Origin: Sphaerospermopsis aphanizomenoides BCCUSP55
GTDB lineage: Bacteria > Cyanobacteriota > Cyanobacteriia > Cyanobacteriales > Nostocaceae
Assembly: GCF_001586785.1 (NCBI RefSeq)
Contig: NZ_LUFH02000038.1
Span: 1 to 50,732, forward strand
Direction: 5' to 3'
DNA: 50,732 nt
Shown: in pieces, positions 17,534-27,039 of the stretch
Position numbering within the stretch: position 1 is the stretch's first letter
Layout: each line of letters begins with the position of its first letter
Notes under the pieces: model-generated
Seen by the model: the letters and a program-made list of their open reading frames with translations, nothing else
Database searches by the model: none
Told to the model about the DNA's origin: nothing
Position numbers and translations under genes: made by a program

Positions 17534-18715
17534 ATGCTATACAGAAGATTTGGACGCACAGAATTACAAATGCCCCTGTTCTCTTGTGGGGGGATGCGAT
17601 ATCAATTTAAATGGCAAGATGTAAAACCAGAAGAAATTCCTCAAGATAACCAAGAAAATTTAGAAGCAGTAATTCGTCGTGCAGTTGAGTTAGGAATTAA
17701 TCATATAGAAACTGCCCGTGGTTATGGAACTTCGGAAATGCAATTGGGAAAAATATTACCTCAACTTCCCCGTGAAAAATTAATCGTACAAACTAAAGTT
17801 TCTCCTGTTGCAGATGCGAAAGAATTTCGTAAGACATTTGAAAAATCTTTGGCATATCTGAAATTAGATTATGTAGATTTATTTGGGTTACATGGTGTTA
17901 ATAATCATGAAATTTGGGATTATAGTATTCGTGAAAATGGGTGTTTAGAAGTTGCTAAGGAACTACAAGCAGAAGGAAAAGTTAGATTTATTGGTTTTTC
18001 TACTCATGCCCCAACGGAGATAATTTTAAAAGCAATTAATACTAACCAATTTGATTATGTAAATTTGCATTGGTACTATATTAATCAGTGGAATTGGGCT
18101 GCAATTGAAGCTGCTAATAAATTAGATATGGGTGTATTTATTATCAGCCCATCTAATAAAGGTGGCTTATTATATAAACCATCGGAAAAATTAGTTAATT
18201 TGTGTAGTCCATTAAGTCCGATGGTATTTAATGATTTATTTTGTTTGAGTCATCCCCAAGTACATACTTTGAGTATTGGGGCAGCAAAACCTACTGATTT
18301 TGATGAACATTTAAAGACTTTAGAATTATTAGATAAAGCCGACAAAATTTTACCTCCCATTCTTGCACGTTTAGAAAATGCAGCCATAGAAACTTTCGGA
18401 GAAGACTGGGTAAAAACCTGGGAAACTAATTTACCAACTTGGGAACAAACACCAGGACAAGTCAATATCCGCGTGATTTTGTGGTTATTCAATTTAGCTT
18501 TAGCCTATGACATGGTAGAGTATAGCAAAATGCGATATAACCTGTTAGGAAATGGTAATTCCTGGTTTCCTGGGAATAAGGCAGATAAACTCCAGGAATT
18601 AGATTTGCGAGAATGTCTTGTGAATAGTCCCCATGCTGAAAAAATACCGCAAATGTTAGCCAAGGCACATGAAATATTAGTCGGTGCAGAAATTAAAAGG
18701 TTGTCTCAGAGTTGA
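17534..18715 (+). CDS. Aldo/keto reductase family protein
   Basis: Predicted 393-residue NAD(P)H-dependent oxidoreductase. The N-terminal three-quarters is the AKR barrel: LYRRFGRTELQMPLFSCGGMR, ETARGYGTSEMQLGKIL (catalytic Tyr within RGYG; the usual Asp of DTAxxYG is Glu), IVQTKVSP (catalytic Lys), LFGLHGVNN (His), and FSTHAPTEI. From about residue 285 there is a C-terminal extension (DKILPPILARLENAAIETFGEDW...), seen in a cyanobacterial/bacterial subset of the family, with no ferredoxin cysteine motif. An in-frame GTG at 17531 immediately precedes ATG 17534. Substrate is unknown. It stands alone. Confidence 0.88.
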   Translation: MLYRRFGRTELQMPLFSCGGMRYQFKWQDVKPEEIPQDNQENLEAVIRRAVELGINHIETARGYGTSEMQLGKILPQLPREKLIVQTKVSPVADAKEFRKTFEKSLAYLKLDYVDLFGLHGVNNHEIWDYSIRENGCLEVAKELQAEGKVRFIGFSTHAPTEIILKAINTNQFDYVNLHWYYINQWNWAAIEAANKLDMGVFIISPSNKGGLLYKPSEKLVNLCSPLSPMVFNDLFCLSHPQVHTLSIGAAKPTDFDEHLKTLELLDKADKILPPILARLENAAIETFGEDWVKTWETNLPTWEQTPGQVNIRVILWLFNLALAYDMVEYSKMRYNLLGNGNSWFPGNKADKLQELDLRECLVNSPHAEKIPQMLAKAHEILVGAEIKRLSQS

Positions 18716-18762
18716 TGACTTGAAAACTGTGAATAGATAACTGCTAATTTCTCACCAATTAC

Positions 18763-20070
18763 CTATTTATTAATTTCCCTCGGCACAATTAGCACCTTAT
18801 CTACCCGATTTCCATCCATATCCATGACTTCAAAACGCATACCGTCCCATTCAAAATGATCTGCCGCTGAGGGAATACGTCCTAAATGAGTGATGATAAA
18901 ACCACCCAAAGTTTGATAATTTCCTCTTTCTTCTGTTTCTAATTCTTCTAGGTCGAACAGTTCTAAAAACTCTTCTACAGGTAACATTCCATCCACTAAC
19001 CAAGAACCATCTTCCCGTTGTACAGCTTGGGGTTCTTCCTGTCCTGGCCCTGCGGGAACATCACCGACAATTTCACTCATAATGTCGTTTAATGTGACTA
19101 AACCTTGAATTACACCGTATTCATCTACGACTAACGCCATGTGAGTTACAGTTTGTTTGAATAACTCCAAAACTCTTAAACCACGAGTGCTTTCAGGTAC
19201 AAATACAGGCTGACGTAATTCTAGAGTTAGGTCTAAAGGTTCATTACGTAAACTTCTAGCTAATAAGTCTGTGACGGGAATAATACCCAAGACATTATCT
19301 AGTCCCTCTTGACAAACTGGATAGCGAGAATAGGCACTATCAGCCATTTTTTGACGGTTTTCTTCTGCGGGATCTTCCAAGTCTAACCAGACAATATCCG
19401 GTCTGGGTGTCATGAAAGCAGTCACAGGGCGATCGCCTAACCGAAATACCCTTTCCACCATATCCTGTTCTGCTTCTTCAAAAGTTCCCGCTTCTGTACC
19501 TTGTTCGATTAAAATTTTAATTTCTTCTTCCGTAACTTGGGGTTCTTCTGAAGGTGTAATCCCCAAAATTCGCAACACAGTTTCTGTAGAAGCACTTAAT
19601 AAATACACTACTGGGGAAGCTAAGGCAGCTAAAGCCCGCATGGGAATAGCCACAGTTGCAGCAATTCTTTCTGGGTTGTTTAATGCTAACCGTTTGGGTA
19701 CAAGTTCACCAATAATCAGTGACAAATAAGTGATGACTAAAACGACGACACTAAAAGCAATGGGTTGACTATAGCTTGCTAAAAATGGAACTAGTTTGAC
19801 ATAACCTTCCAGCCTTTGGGCAATGGTAGCACCACCAAACACACCATTAAGAATATTGATGAGTGTAATCCCCACCTGGACAATGGACAAAAAATGATTG
19901 GGAGATTCTGCTAATTGTAGTGCAGCCTGGGCATTAAGATTGCCTTGATTAGCTAATTGCTGTAATCTGACTTTCCGTGCCGAAACTATGGCCATCTCCG
20001 ACATGGAGAATACACCGTTGGCAAAGATTAACACCAAAATAATTAAAATTTCAAAACTGATGGAAGACAT
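18763..20070 (-). CDS. CNNM/CorC-type transmembrane CBS-domain protein
   Basis: Predicted 435-residue membrane protein of the hemolysin-C/CorC/CNNM family, implicated in magnesium or cobalt homeostasis. Residues 1-190 form the DUF21 transmembrane domain (ILIILVLIFANGVFSMSEMAIVSARKVRLQQ, NILNGVFGG, IIGELVPKRLALNNPE). Two CBS motifs follow (FMTPRPDIVWLDLEDP and VLELFKQTVTHMALVVDEYGVIQGLVTLNDIMSEIVGD). Residues 350-430 are the CorC_HlyC domain. I place the start at ATG 20070; an upstream in-frame ATG at 20205 would add 45 residues translated from an STRR tract (LLPPAFCLLPSASCLLPP), which is not plausible protein. Confidence 0.92.
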   Translation of the reverse strand: MSSISFEILIILVLIFANGVFSMSEMAIVSARKVRLQQLANQGNLNAQAALQLAESPNHFLSIVQVGITLINILNGVFGGATIAQRLEGYVKLVPFLASYSQPIAFSVVVLVITYLSLIIGELVPKRLALNNPERIAATVAIPMRALAALASPVVYLLSASTETVLRILGITPSEEPQVTEEEIKILIEQGTEAGTFEEAEQDMVERVFRLGDRPVTAFMTPRPDIVWLDLEDPAEENRQKMADSAYSRYPVCQEGLDNVLGIIPVTDLLARSLRNEPLDLTLELRQPVFVPESTRGLRVLELFKQTVTHMALVVDEYGVIQGLVTLNDIMSEIVGDVPAGPGQEEPQAVQREDGSWLVDGMLPVEEFLELFDLEELETEERGNYQTLGGFIITHLGRIPSAADHFEWDGMRFEVMDMDGNRVDKVLIVPREINK

Positions 20071-20071
20071 T

Positions 20072-20146
20072 TTATTCAGGAGGCAGGAAGCAGGAGGCAG
20101 GAGGCAGGAGGCAGAAGGCAGGAGGCAGAAGGCAGGAGGCAGGAGG
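20072..20146. repeat. STRR tract, GGCAGGA/GGCAGAA units
   Basis: About ten heptamers sit immediately upstream of the CNNM-like start codon. They stay open in frame with it, producing a misleading long N-terminus. A TTCCCTGTTCCCTG segment follows at 20165-20190. Confidence 0.93.
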
Positions 20147-20287
20147 TGGGGATAAAATTCTTTACCTGTTCCCTGTTCCCTGTTCCCTTCTTTCCCAATC
20201 ACCAATCACCATTCCTCTAAAATAGTTTACATATAACTACAATCTAGATTTTCCCACTTTTCAACACTTCTCACTCTAGTAACAATT

Positions 20288-23200
20288 ATGGCTTTTTCTT
20301 CTATTGTGCGTGCTTTGGCGCGATCGCCTCTCACCGCAGAACTAAACACTAAACTCAAGAAAAATCAAGAATTGCGGTTAAATGGCATTCCCCGTTTACC
20401 CAAGGGTTTGGTAGCTTCGGCTTTAGCCAATAATGAGAGTAGAGATTTGTGCGTAGTCTGTGCCACTTTGGAAGAAGCCGGACGAGTTTATGCCCAAATG
20501 GAAGCGATGGGATGGAAAACTGTCCATTTTTACCCTACTTCTGAAGCTTCTCCTTACGAACCTTTTGACCCAGAAACTGAGTTAAGCTGGGGACAAATGC
20601 AGGTTTTAGCTGATTTGGTGAGTGGTCAGTTGCCTAATAAGAATACAGCTATTATTGTTACCATAGGGGCGCTACAGCCACATTTACCACCCCCAGAGGT
20701 ATTTAAATCTTTTTGCCTCTCTTTACAAAAGGGGATGGAATATGATTTAGATGAGTTCGGCGAAAAAATCACCGCTTTGGGATATGAACGAGTTCCCTTG
20801 GTGGAAACGGAAGGTCAATGGAGTAGACGGGGGGATATTGTGGATGTGTTTCCCGTTTCTTCTGAGTTACCAGTGCGGTTGGAATGGTTTGGGGATGAAA
20901 TTGAACAAATTCGGGAGTTTGACCCCGCTACTCAACGTTCTGCTTTAGATAAAGTTAATCGCATATCTCTTACTCCTACCAGCTTTGCACCAATTGTCAC
21001 TGCCGCATTAAAAGAAAATTCTGATTTTCCCAAAATTGTAGAGACTTTTCATGAAACTTCTCTACAGGAAATGGATTTTCAATCATTAGAAGGAAGTAGA
21101 CGTTTTCTGGGTTTAGCTTTTGCCAAACCTGCTTCAATTTTAGATTATTTACCAGCAAATACCCTCGTTGCCATTGATGAAGTAGAACAGTGTCATGCCC
21201 ATAGCGATCGCTGGGTGGAAAATGCTGAAGTTCAATGGAAACTGGGGACTGGGGACTGGGGACTGGGGACTGGGGAAGAATCTTGGCGAGTTCCTAAAAT
21301 TCACAGAACTTTTGATGAAAGTTTAGTGGAAATTGGGAATTTCCCGAAGTTATATTTATCAGAATTAGCTGAAGAAAATAGCGGTACTAATTTAGCTAGT
21401 AGACCTTTACCTGTTACTCCTCACCAGTTTGCCAAATTAGGGGAAACTATTAGACAAGAACGTGAGCGTAAATTTGCAGTTTGGATTATTTCTGCCCAAC
21501 CTTCCCGTTCTGTTTCTCTACTCCAAGAACATGATTGTCCCGCCCAGTTTATTCCTAATCCTCGTGATTATCAAGCAATTGATAAACTGCAAATTAATCA
21601 TACACCTGTTGCCCTCAAATATTCTGGTTTAGCAGAATTAGAAGGTTTTATTTTACCTTCTTACCGTGTTGTCATCCTCACCGACCGGGAATTTTACGGA
21701 CAACATTCTTTAGCTAATTTTGGCTATATTCGCAAACGTCGCAAAGCTGTTTCTAAACAAGTTGACCCCAATAAATTACGACCGGGAGATTTTGTTGTTC
21801 ATCGTAGTCACGGTATTGGTCAGTTTGTCAAATTAGAAAGTTTGACAATTAATCATGAAACTCGTGATTATTTAGTTGTTAAATATGCTGATGGTTTGCT
21901 GAGAGTCGCTGCTGATCAAGTTGGTTCTTTGTCTCGGTTTAGAACCAATGCAGATAAACCACCAGAACTGCATAAAATGACAGGGAAAGCTTGGGATAAT
22001 ACCAAGAATAAAGTCAGAAAAGCAATTAAGAAATTAGCGTTTGATTTGTTAAAGTTGTATGCAGCCCGTTCTCAACAACAAGGTTTTTCCTATCCCGCAG
22101 ATATGCCTTGGCAGGAAGAAATGGAAGATTCTTTCCCCTATCAACCTACCACAGATCAGCTAAAAGCTGTGCAAGACGTAAAGCGGGATATGGAAAGTGA
22201 AAGACCGATGGATCGGTTAGTTTGTGGTGATGTGGGTTTTGGCAAAACTGAAGTAGCAATTAGAGCGATTTTTAAAGCTGTCACCGCAGGTAAACAAGTT
22301 GCACTTTTAGCACCAACGACAATTTTAACTCAACAACATTATCACACCATTAAAGAACGTTTTTCACCTTATCCTGTCAATGTAGGTTTACTCAATCGTT
22401 TTCGCAGTGCGGAAGAAAAACGCAATATCCAAAAACGTTTAGCAACTGGAGAATTAGATATAGTTGTTGGCACACATCAATTATTAGGTAAAGGTGTACA
22501 ATTTCGAGATTTAGGACTTTTGGTAATTGATGAAGAACAAAGATTTGGTGTGAATCAAAAGGAAAAAATCAAAAGTTTGAAAACCCAAGTTGATGTGTTA
22601 ACTTTGTCTGCAACTCCCATTCCCAGAACATTATATATGTCTTTATCTGGAATTCGGGAAATGAGTTTAATTACCACACCACCCCCAACCAGAAGACCAA
22701 TTCAAACCCATCTTGCACCTTTAAATCCAGAAATTGTGAGAAGTGCAATTAGACAAGAATTAGATCGAGGTGGACAGGTATTTTATGTAGTTCCGCGAGT
22801 AGAAGGAATTGAAGAAACAACTGCACATTTGCGGGAAATGATTCCAGGGGGAAGATTTGCGATCGCACACGGTCAAATGGACGAAAGTGAGTTAGAATCA
22901 ACAATGCTGACTTTCAGCAATCATGAAGCAGACATTTTAGTTTGTACCACAATTATTGAATCTGGTTTAGATATCCCGCGAGTTAACACCATTTTAATTG
23001 AAGATGCACACCGCTTTGGTTTAGCTCAATTATATCAATTACGTGGTCGTGTGGGACGGGCAGGAATCCAAGCTCACGCATGGTTATTTTACCCTAAACA
23101 GCGTGAATTATCCGATGCAGCTAGACAAAGATTGAGAGCAATTCAAGAATTTACTCAACTCGGTTCTGGTTATCAATTAGCAATGCGAGATATGGAAATT

Positions 23201-23791
23201 CGCGGTGTAGGTAATTTGCTAGGTGCAGAACAATCTGGTCAAATGGATGCAATAGGATTTGATCTTTACATGGAAATGTTAGAGGAAGCGATTAGAGAAA
23301 TTAGAGGTCAAGAAATACCCAAAGTTGATGATACCCAAATTGATCTCAATCTCACCGCATTTATTCCTTCTACTTACATTACTGATATTGATCAAAAGAT
23401 GAGTGCTTATCGTGCGGTAGCAACAGCAAAATCCAAAGAAGAATTAAAAGCAATAGCAGCAGAATGGACTGATAGATATGGTGCAATTCCTGTTCCCGCA
23501 AATCAACTTTTACGGGTGATGGAATTAAAACAACTAGCGAAAAGTTTAGGTTTTAGTAGAATTAAACCAGAGAACAAACAGCATATTGTTTTAGAAACTC
23601 CAATGGAAGAACCTGCTTGGAGTTTGTTAGCAGAAAATTTAACAGAAACCATGCGAAGTAGGTTTGTTTATTCTCCTGGAAAGGTAACAGCAAGGGGTTT
23701 AGGTGTGTTTAAAGCTGAACAACAATTGCAAACTTTAATTGATACTTTTGGGAAAATACAAGGTGCTATCCCTGAAGCGGCTTTAGTTTGA
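20288..23791 (+). CDS. mfd: Transcription-repair coupling factor
   Basis: Predicted 1167-residue translocase that removes RNA polymerase stalled at DNA lesions and recruits UvrA. N-terminal UvrB-like domains (about 1-480) include [15 protein letters not shown] CarD-like polymerase-interaction domain begins near 497 ([16 protein letters not shown]). The RecG-like helicase core follows with Walker [10 protein letters not shown] (about 648-656), IDEEQRFG (about 747-754), [13 protein letters not shown] and [12 protein letters not shown], then the TRCF C-terminal domain (from about 1010). Length is normal. Oddity: residues 318-332 ([14 protein letters not shown]) are encoded by five tandem ACTGGGG heptamers at 21241-21275, a short tandem repeat inside the gene, in a region expected to be a surface loop. 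Confidence 0.97.
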   Translation: MAFSSIVRALARSPLTAELNTKLKKNQELRLNGIPRLPKGLVASALANNESRDLCVVCATLEEAGRVYAQMEAMGWKTVHFYPTSEASPYEPFDPETELSWGQMQVLADLVSGQLPNKNTAIIVTIGALQPHLPPPEVFKSFCLSLQKGMEYDLDEFGEKITALGYERVPLVETEGQWSRRGDIVDVFPVSSELPVRLEWFGDEIEQIREFDPATQRSALDKVNRISLTPTSFAPIVTAALKENSDFPKIVETFHETSLQEMDFQSLEGSRRFLGLAFAKPASILDYLPANTLVAIDEVEQCHAHSDRWVENAEVQWKLGTGDWGLGTGEESWRVPKIHRTFDESLVEIGNFPKLYLSELAEENSGTNLASRPLPVTPHQFAKLGETIRQERERKFAVWIISAQPSRSVSLLQEHDCPAQFIPNPRDYQAIDKLQINHTPVALKYSGLAELEGFILPSYRVVILTDREFYGQHSLANFGYIRKRRKAVSKQVDPNKLRPGDFVVHRSHGIGQFVKLESLTINHETRDYLVVKYADGLLRVAADQVGSLSRFRTNADKPPELHKMTGKAWDNTKNKVRKAIKKLAFDLLKLYAARSQQQGFSYPADMPWQEEMEDSFPYQPTTDQLKAVQDVKRDMESERPMDRLVCGDVGFGKTEVAIRAIFKAVTAGKQVALLAPTTILTQQHYHTIKERFSPYPVNVGLLNRFRSAEEKRNIQKRLATGELDIVVGTHQLLGKGVQFRDLGLLVIDEEQRFGVNQKEKIKSLKTQVDVLTLSATPIPRTLYMSLSGIREMSLITTPPPTRRPIQTHLAPLNPEIVRSAIRQELDRGGQVFYVVPRVEGIEETTAHLREMIPGGRFAIAHGQMDESELESTMLTFSNHEADILVCTTIIESGLDIPRVNTILIEDAHRFGLAQLYQLRGRVGRAGIQAHAWLFYPKQRELSDAARQRLRAIQEFTQLGSGYQLAMRDMEIRGVGNLLGAEQSGQMDAIGFDLYMEMLEEAIREIRGQEIPKVDDTQIDLNLTAFIPSTYITDIDQKMSAYRAVATAKSKEELKAIAAEWTDRYGAIPVPANQLLRVMELKQLAKSLGFSRIKPENKQHIVLETPMEEPAWSLLAENLTETMRSRFVYSPGKVTARGLGVFKAEQQLQTLIDTFGKIQGAIPEAALV
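21241..21275. repeat. STRR inside mfd, (ACTGGGG)5
   Basis: Five perfect heptamers within the coding sequence. Three units (21 bases) encode LGTGDWG, so the peptide also repeats ([14 protein letters not shown]). The same unit occurs downstream of the WD40 gene around 6360-6385. Confidence 0.97.
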
Positions 23792-23799
23792 TTTAGTAG

Positions 23800-23816
23800 G
23801 GTGGGAATTTCCCACC
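23800..23816. terminator. Hairpin after mfd
   Basis: GGTGGGA-ATT-TCCCACC starts eight bases after the mfd stop and lies before the convergent toxin gene. It has no T-tract. It resembles the hairpin at 17376-17392, suggesting a dispersed repeat that may also stop transcripts. Confidence 0.55.
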
Positions 23817-23827
23817 TGATGAAACTG

Positions 23828-24085
23828 CTACATTCCTAATAGTTTGTCATATTCTGCGTGCGAACCTATCCAAAACCAAACTATATCATCATTTTCTTCT
23901 ACAGCTACCGCTCGATAATGTAAACCTACTCTTACTGACCAAAAACGTCCGACTTTTTTAAAATGTAAAGACGGATAACGAGGATTTTGTTTTAACAGTT
24001 CATAACATTGATCTGCTAGTTCTTGAATTTCTGCTGGTAATTGTCGGTAATAATACCAAAAATCCGGGGTTGCTTTGTGGTTCAC
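23828..24085 (-). CDS. ParE/RelE-like toxin
   Basis: Predicted 85-residue toxin of the RelE/ParE superfamily (type II toxin-antitoxin). Family-like features are FWYYYRQLPAEIQELADQCYELLKQNPRYPSLHFKKV followed by FWSVRVGLHYRAVAVEENDDIVWFWIGSHAEYDKLL, matching the helix-helix-beta order and the late IGSHAEYD segment. I prefer the GTG start at 24085, which overlaps the antitoxin stop as GTGA; an alternative TTG at 24097 would overlap by 16 bases. Whether it is an RNase (RelE) or gyrase poison (ParE) cannot be told. Confidence 0.82.
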   Translation of the reverse strand: MNHKATPDFWYYYRQLPAEIQELADQCYELLKQNPRYPSLHFKKVGRFWSVRVGLHYRAVAVEENDDIVWFWIGSHAEYDKLLGM

Positions 24086-24288
24086 AGATCGGTACAATTT
24101 CCTTTTTTTAGATGTTGCAATGCTTTTTCTGCAAGTGCATCAAGTTTACCTGTTTTAACATCGGTTTCAAATTTTTTATCCCACATAGCTGCATCAAATT
24201 CTGCAAACCACGCACGGAAATGAGCTAGTTCTTCTGAGGAAAGTTGACTGACTGCGCGTTCAATTTCTTCTAGGGTGTTGATACTCAT
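24082..24288 (-). CDS. Antitoxin of the ParE/RelE-like pair
   Basis: Predicted 68-residue partner of the toxin encoded immediately downstream with a 4-base overlap. It begins MSINTLEEIERAVSQLSSEELAHFRAWFAEFDAAMWDKKFE, an acidic helical pattern seen in cyanobacterial antitoxins that sit beside such toxins, and ends with a basic tail KALQHLKKGN. No clear DNA-binding fold is visible, so autoregulation is uncertain. Confidence 0.78.
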   Translation of the reverse strand: MSINTLEEIERAVSQLSSEELAHFRAWFAEFDAAMWDKKFETDVKTGKLDALAEKALQHLKKGNCTDL

Positions 24289-24369
24289 AGATTTTTATTA
24301 TTCTTTACATTTGTCTATTATACATTGTGAAATTGCTCTTACTCTACAATAAGCATATCAATTTACTAC

Positions 24370-24618
24370 TTACACTGTCACTGTTGACTTTGCTAAATCA
24401 GGAGATACTGGCTCAAAATGCAAAACCATAATTTGCTCTAAAGTTAAAGCAACAAATTCGTAGACTTGTCCATTACTATCGCTAAATTCCACTTCAAATA
24501 CTGTACCATCTGCTAGTAATTCCACTATTGTACCAACTTGACCACGTAATAAGTTATATTCAGGTAAATCAATTGTGATTGCTATTACATCTAGTAATTT
24601 TGGTTCTAGTTTACTCAT
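24370..24618 (-). CDS. DUF4926-like small protein
   Basis: Predicted 82-residue protein resembling the DUF4926 family from memory: LLDVIAITIDLPEYNLLRGQVGTIVELLADGTVFEVEFSDSNGQVYEFVALTLEQIMVL, a small all-beta fold. It lies 19 bp downstream of a DUF6883-like gene on the same strand, so the two probably form a transcriptional unit. The pair size and context suggest an inhibitor/partner role, but function is unknown. Confidence 0.78.
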   Translation of the reverse strand: MSKLEPKLLDVIAITIDLPEYNLLRGQVGTIVELLADGTVFEVEFSDSNGQVYEFVALTLEQIMVLHFEPVSPDLAKSTVTV

Positions 24619-24637
24619 TGGTTACAACCTTCAAATA

Positions 24638-25342
24638 TTACAACTTAATATAGCAACTTGTTAATCTTGGAAAATCAGAACCAGGCTCGATAATCCAACA
24701 ACTACGAATGGTTGAACTTCTATTTTGCCTATTCAAAGTAAAATCTACATAGTAACGTTGTCCATGTTGATCACTTTTATTTAAGCAAGCTTCTTGAATT
24801 TTAACTTGTTCCAAAATAATTTGGCGTAATTCTTCAGCATTTTCAGCAGTCATGCCTAAAATTGATGAAAACAGACGAGCTTTATTCTTTCCTGTGGGAT
24901 GATCTCGATTAAGGGAGTAGTCACGTAGTTTACGAATGTCAATAACTGCATTTTCTGCATTTGGTAGTAAATTGACTGAATTAGAGTTGTCTTCCTTAAT
25001 TATCTGTCTCAGTTTCAGTAAAGCACTTAGAGCATCAATATTTGGATTACTGACAATCTCTTCTTCACCAGCAGCACAATCATACACCACATAAGTCCTT
25101 ATCCCCGGATCACCCGCTTCTGCACTTTCACCTTCATAGAAAGTGATTGTACTATCTTCATCGCACTCGTAGTAAGCAGAGTAGATATCTTCCCAATCTA
25201 AATTTGAACTCCTCCGTACGTTTTGAATGACATCCAGTACACCATCAATATGATTTGCTTGACTTTCTATCTGTACTAGACGTTGTTGCGACAAAATGTA
25301 GTTGTGTACTTCAAAAATGTAGTTGTGTAATTCAATAGTCAT
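24638..25342 (-). CDS. Protein with C-terminal DUF6883-like domain
   Basis: Predicted 234-residue protein. Residues 123-234 match my recollection of DUF6883 (LLPNAENAVIDIRKLRDYSLN, HPTGKNKARLFSSILGMTAENAEELRQIIL, then YYVDFTL and a WIIEPGSDFPRLTSCYI end). Residues 1-122 are a distinct acidic region of unknown fold (DWEDIYSAYYECDEDS, TYVVYDCAAGEEEIV). A 7-residue duplication at the start (ELHNYIF/EVHNYIL) reflects a 21-bp tandem repeat in the DNA. Stand-alone DUF6883 proteins are about 110 residues, so this looks like a fusion. Probably expressed with the DUF4926-like gene. Function unknown. Confidence 0.75.
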   Translation of the reverse strand: MTIELHNYIFEVHNYILSQQRLVQIESQANHIDGVLDVIQNVRRSSNLDWEDIYSAYYECDEDSTITFYEGESAEAGDPGIRTYVVYDCAAGEEEIVSNPNIDALSALLKLRQIIKEDNSNSVNLLPNAENAVIDIRKLRDYSLNRDHPTGKNKARLFSSILGMTAENAEELRQIILEQVKIQEACLNKSDQHGQRYYVDFTLNRQNRSSTIRSCWIIEPGSDFPRLTSCYIKL

Positions 25343-25360
25343 TAAAACTGAATCCTTGTA

Positions 25361-25416
25361 ATCGCTCTCACTCTACACCAGAAATGCGATCGCTCTCACT
25401 CTACACCAGAAATGCG
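25361..25416. repeat. 28-bp perfect tandem duplication
   Basis: The unit ATCGCTCTCACTCTACACCA...ATGCG occurs twice head to tail (25361-25388, 25389-25416). The junction creates a HIP1 octamer GCGATCGC at 25386-25393 that neither unit contains alone. A dispersed repeat piece (TTAGCGAAGCGCACCGAAGG) follows. Confidence 0.95.
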
Positions 25417-25535
25417 TTAGCGAAGCGCACCGAAGGTATCGCGCCTAACTTAACTATACAGTATTGCATTCAGGAGTAAGATAGTTAATGCTATATAATG
25501 ATATATGCTAACTTTCAATACTAATTTATGGAATT

Positions 25536-26267
25536 ATGGATAGTATTTTGATTGAACATACCAATCCCGACATATATTTTAGTCTTGCTAACGAGAATTT
25601 AGTAAATGCTCAAACCCTTTATAGAGAAATCCTGGAATCTGGTCGAGTTGTTCCAATGGGAGATGATCGGTATATTCTAGGGGATGGTAATCCTGAAACA
25701 TCATCTTGGTTGAATTTGAATCTCTTGCAGTTAAAGAAGTTTGTCATACCATCAATAATTTTTTCAGCTTTAACTGCTGAAGCCTTTATTAATTACTACG
25801 CTATTTCTAAAGGAATGTCTATGAAAAAAATAAAAGGATTTATGGCAGAGTCTTATGAAATAGAGCGAAGGGCTCGTGATGAAATACAGGAACAATATCA
25901 ATTACCCTATGAACAAAGGACAACTATTAAGAAATGGATTGACAGAAAAGAAGGAGTTCTGATACGTGATACAGTAGTAAAGTGGATAGAAATTCCTTTA
26001 GAATATACAGGAAAATATATTCCTTCTGGTTTAGATGGAAATCGAATTTATGACCTTAATAAACTTTTTGACTTACGAAATAAATTAGTTCATCATAAAG
26101 CAAAAATTTTCAAACCCGACCGAAATGATTTTGATTTAGAAGAAGCAGAAGATAATAATTATGTCACATTATTAGAAGCACAAGGGGCTGTTGATGTAGT
26201 AAGAAAAGCTGTCAAATCTCTTCAACAAATTGATAATGATATTGACTTAAACTGGTTAGATTGCTAA
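25536..26267 (+). CDS. HEPN-like domain protein
   Basis: Predicted 243-residue, mainly helical soluble protein of no recognised family. A HEPN-like Rx4H motif is visible as RNKLVH (R181-H186) in LFDLRNKLVHHKAKIF. An earlier helix FSALTAEAFINYYAI (77-90) resembles the first conserved helix in HEPN-type proteins. Family knowledge: HEPN proteins are often RNases in toxin-antitoxin, abortive-infection and CRISPR-linked systems. No nucleotidyltransferase (MNT) partner is adjacent; neighbours are a DUF6883/DUF4926 pair and an unknown convergent gene. TATAAT-like sequence (TATATAATG) lies near 25492. RNase activity is inference. Confidence 0.65.
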   Translation: MDSILIEHTNPDIYFSLANENLVNAQTLYREILESGRVVPMGDDRYILGDGNPETSSWLNLNLLQLKKFVIPSIIFSALTAEAFINYYAISKGMSMKKIKGFMAESYEIERRARDEIQEQYQLPYEQRTTIKKWIDRKEGVLIRDTVVKWIEIPLEYTGKYIPSGLDGNRIYDLNKLFDLRNKLVHHKAKIFKPDRNDFDLEEAEDNNYVTLLEAQGAVDVVRKAVKSLQQIDNDIDLNWLDC

Positions 26268-26329
26268 ATAAAATGGAGCATATTTTTTGCTTTTATGTAA
26301 TAATCCAATCCAAAAATAAAATTTTTAGT

Positions 26330-26962
26330 TTATCCATTAAAAGATTTTAACAACTTAAATTGCTCCATACCAAAATACAAATAATTAGAGTCAGCTTCAA
26401 ACAAATGGCAACTATCAGAACTGAATTTATATTCAAAGCTTATATCTTGTGAAGGAGCAAATGATTTTAATATAAGAGGAAGTTCTTTGCAATTAAACAG
26501 AGGAATATGAATATGTAAAATATTACTCTCAACTGTGTACCATTCCCACAACCACAAAATAGATGGACTTCCAAATTTTGTTTCAATTCCTGCTTTACTA
26601 AGATTGCATTTTAGCTTAACAATCGAGGACTGATTATTATCAGAGAACTTAAACCACATTGATTTACCGTACAAATCGGTAATATCTTTATATGCGTCTC
26701 TTACAACTCCGATAGGTATATCAGGGGTAACTGTTAAACCATTAGGATAAATTACAGTTGCTTGGAAACCTGGGTATGTGGGACGAAATCGAGTTTCCAG
26801 CCATTTTGATACAGGCATTTGCCTATTTGCGGCACGACTGAAAGGATACTCACAAGAACGACTATCCGTAGATTTTCCATAATGTAATGGTTTACCAGAA
26901 ACTAAAACCTCGAATCTTTCAACATATCTTATTCGTTCAGTAATTTCTAGATGTACTCGCAT
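26330..26962 (-). CDS. Uncharacterised protein
   Basis: Predicted 210-residue protein I do not recognise. It has a beta-rich look with several aromatic patches (FRPTYPGFQATVIYPNGLTV, LWLWEWYTVESNILHIHIPLF). No signal peptide, membrane segment or known catalytic motif is apparent. It is convergent with the HEPN-like gene (62 bp between stops) and upstream of the XisI-type gene on the same strand with a 60-70 bp AT-rich gap. Accessory gene by context. Confidence 0.65.
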   Translation of the reverse strand: MRVHLEITERIRYVERFEVLVSGKPLHYGKSTDSRSCEYPFSRAANRQMPVSKWLETRFRPTYPGFQATVIYPNGLTVTPDIPIGVVRDAYKDITDLYGKSMWFKFSDNNQSSIVKLKCNLSKAGIETKFGSPSILWLWEWYTVESNILHIHIPLFNCKELPLILKSFAPSQDISFEYKFSSDSCHLFEADSNYLYFGMEQFKLLKSFNG

Positions 26963-27039
26963 TAGATTAAAAAAATATTTTTACATACAAAAATAACAAT
27001 TCTAAAACTTTATTATACTCTAAGTTAACGAAGTTTTAC

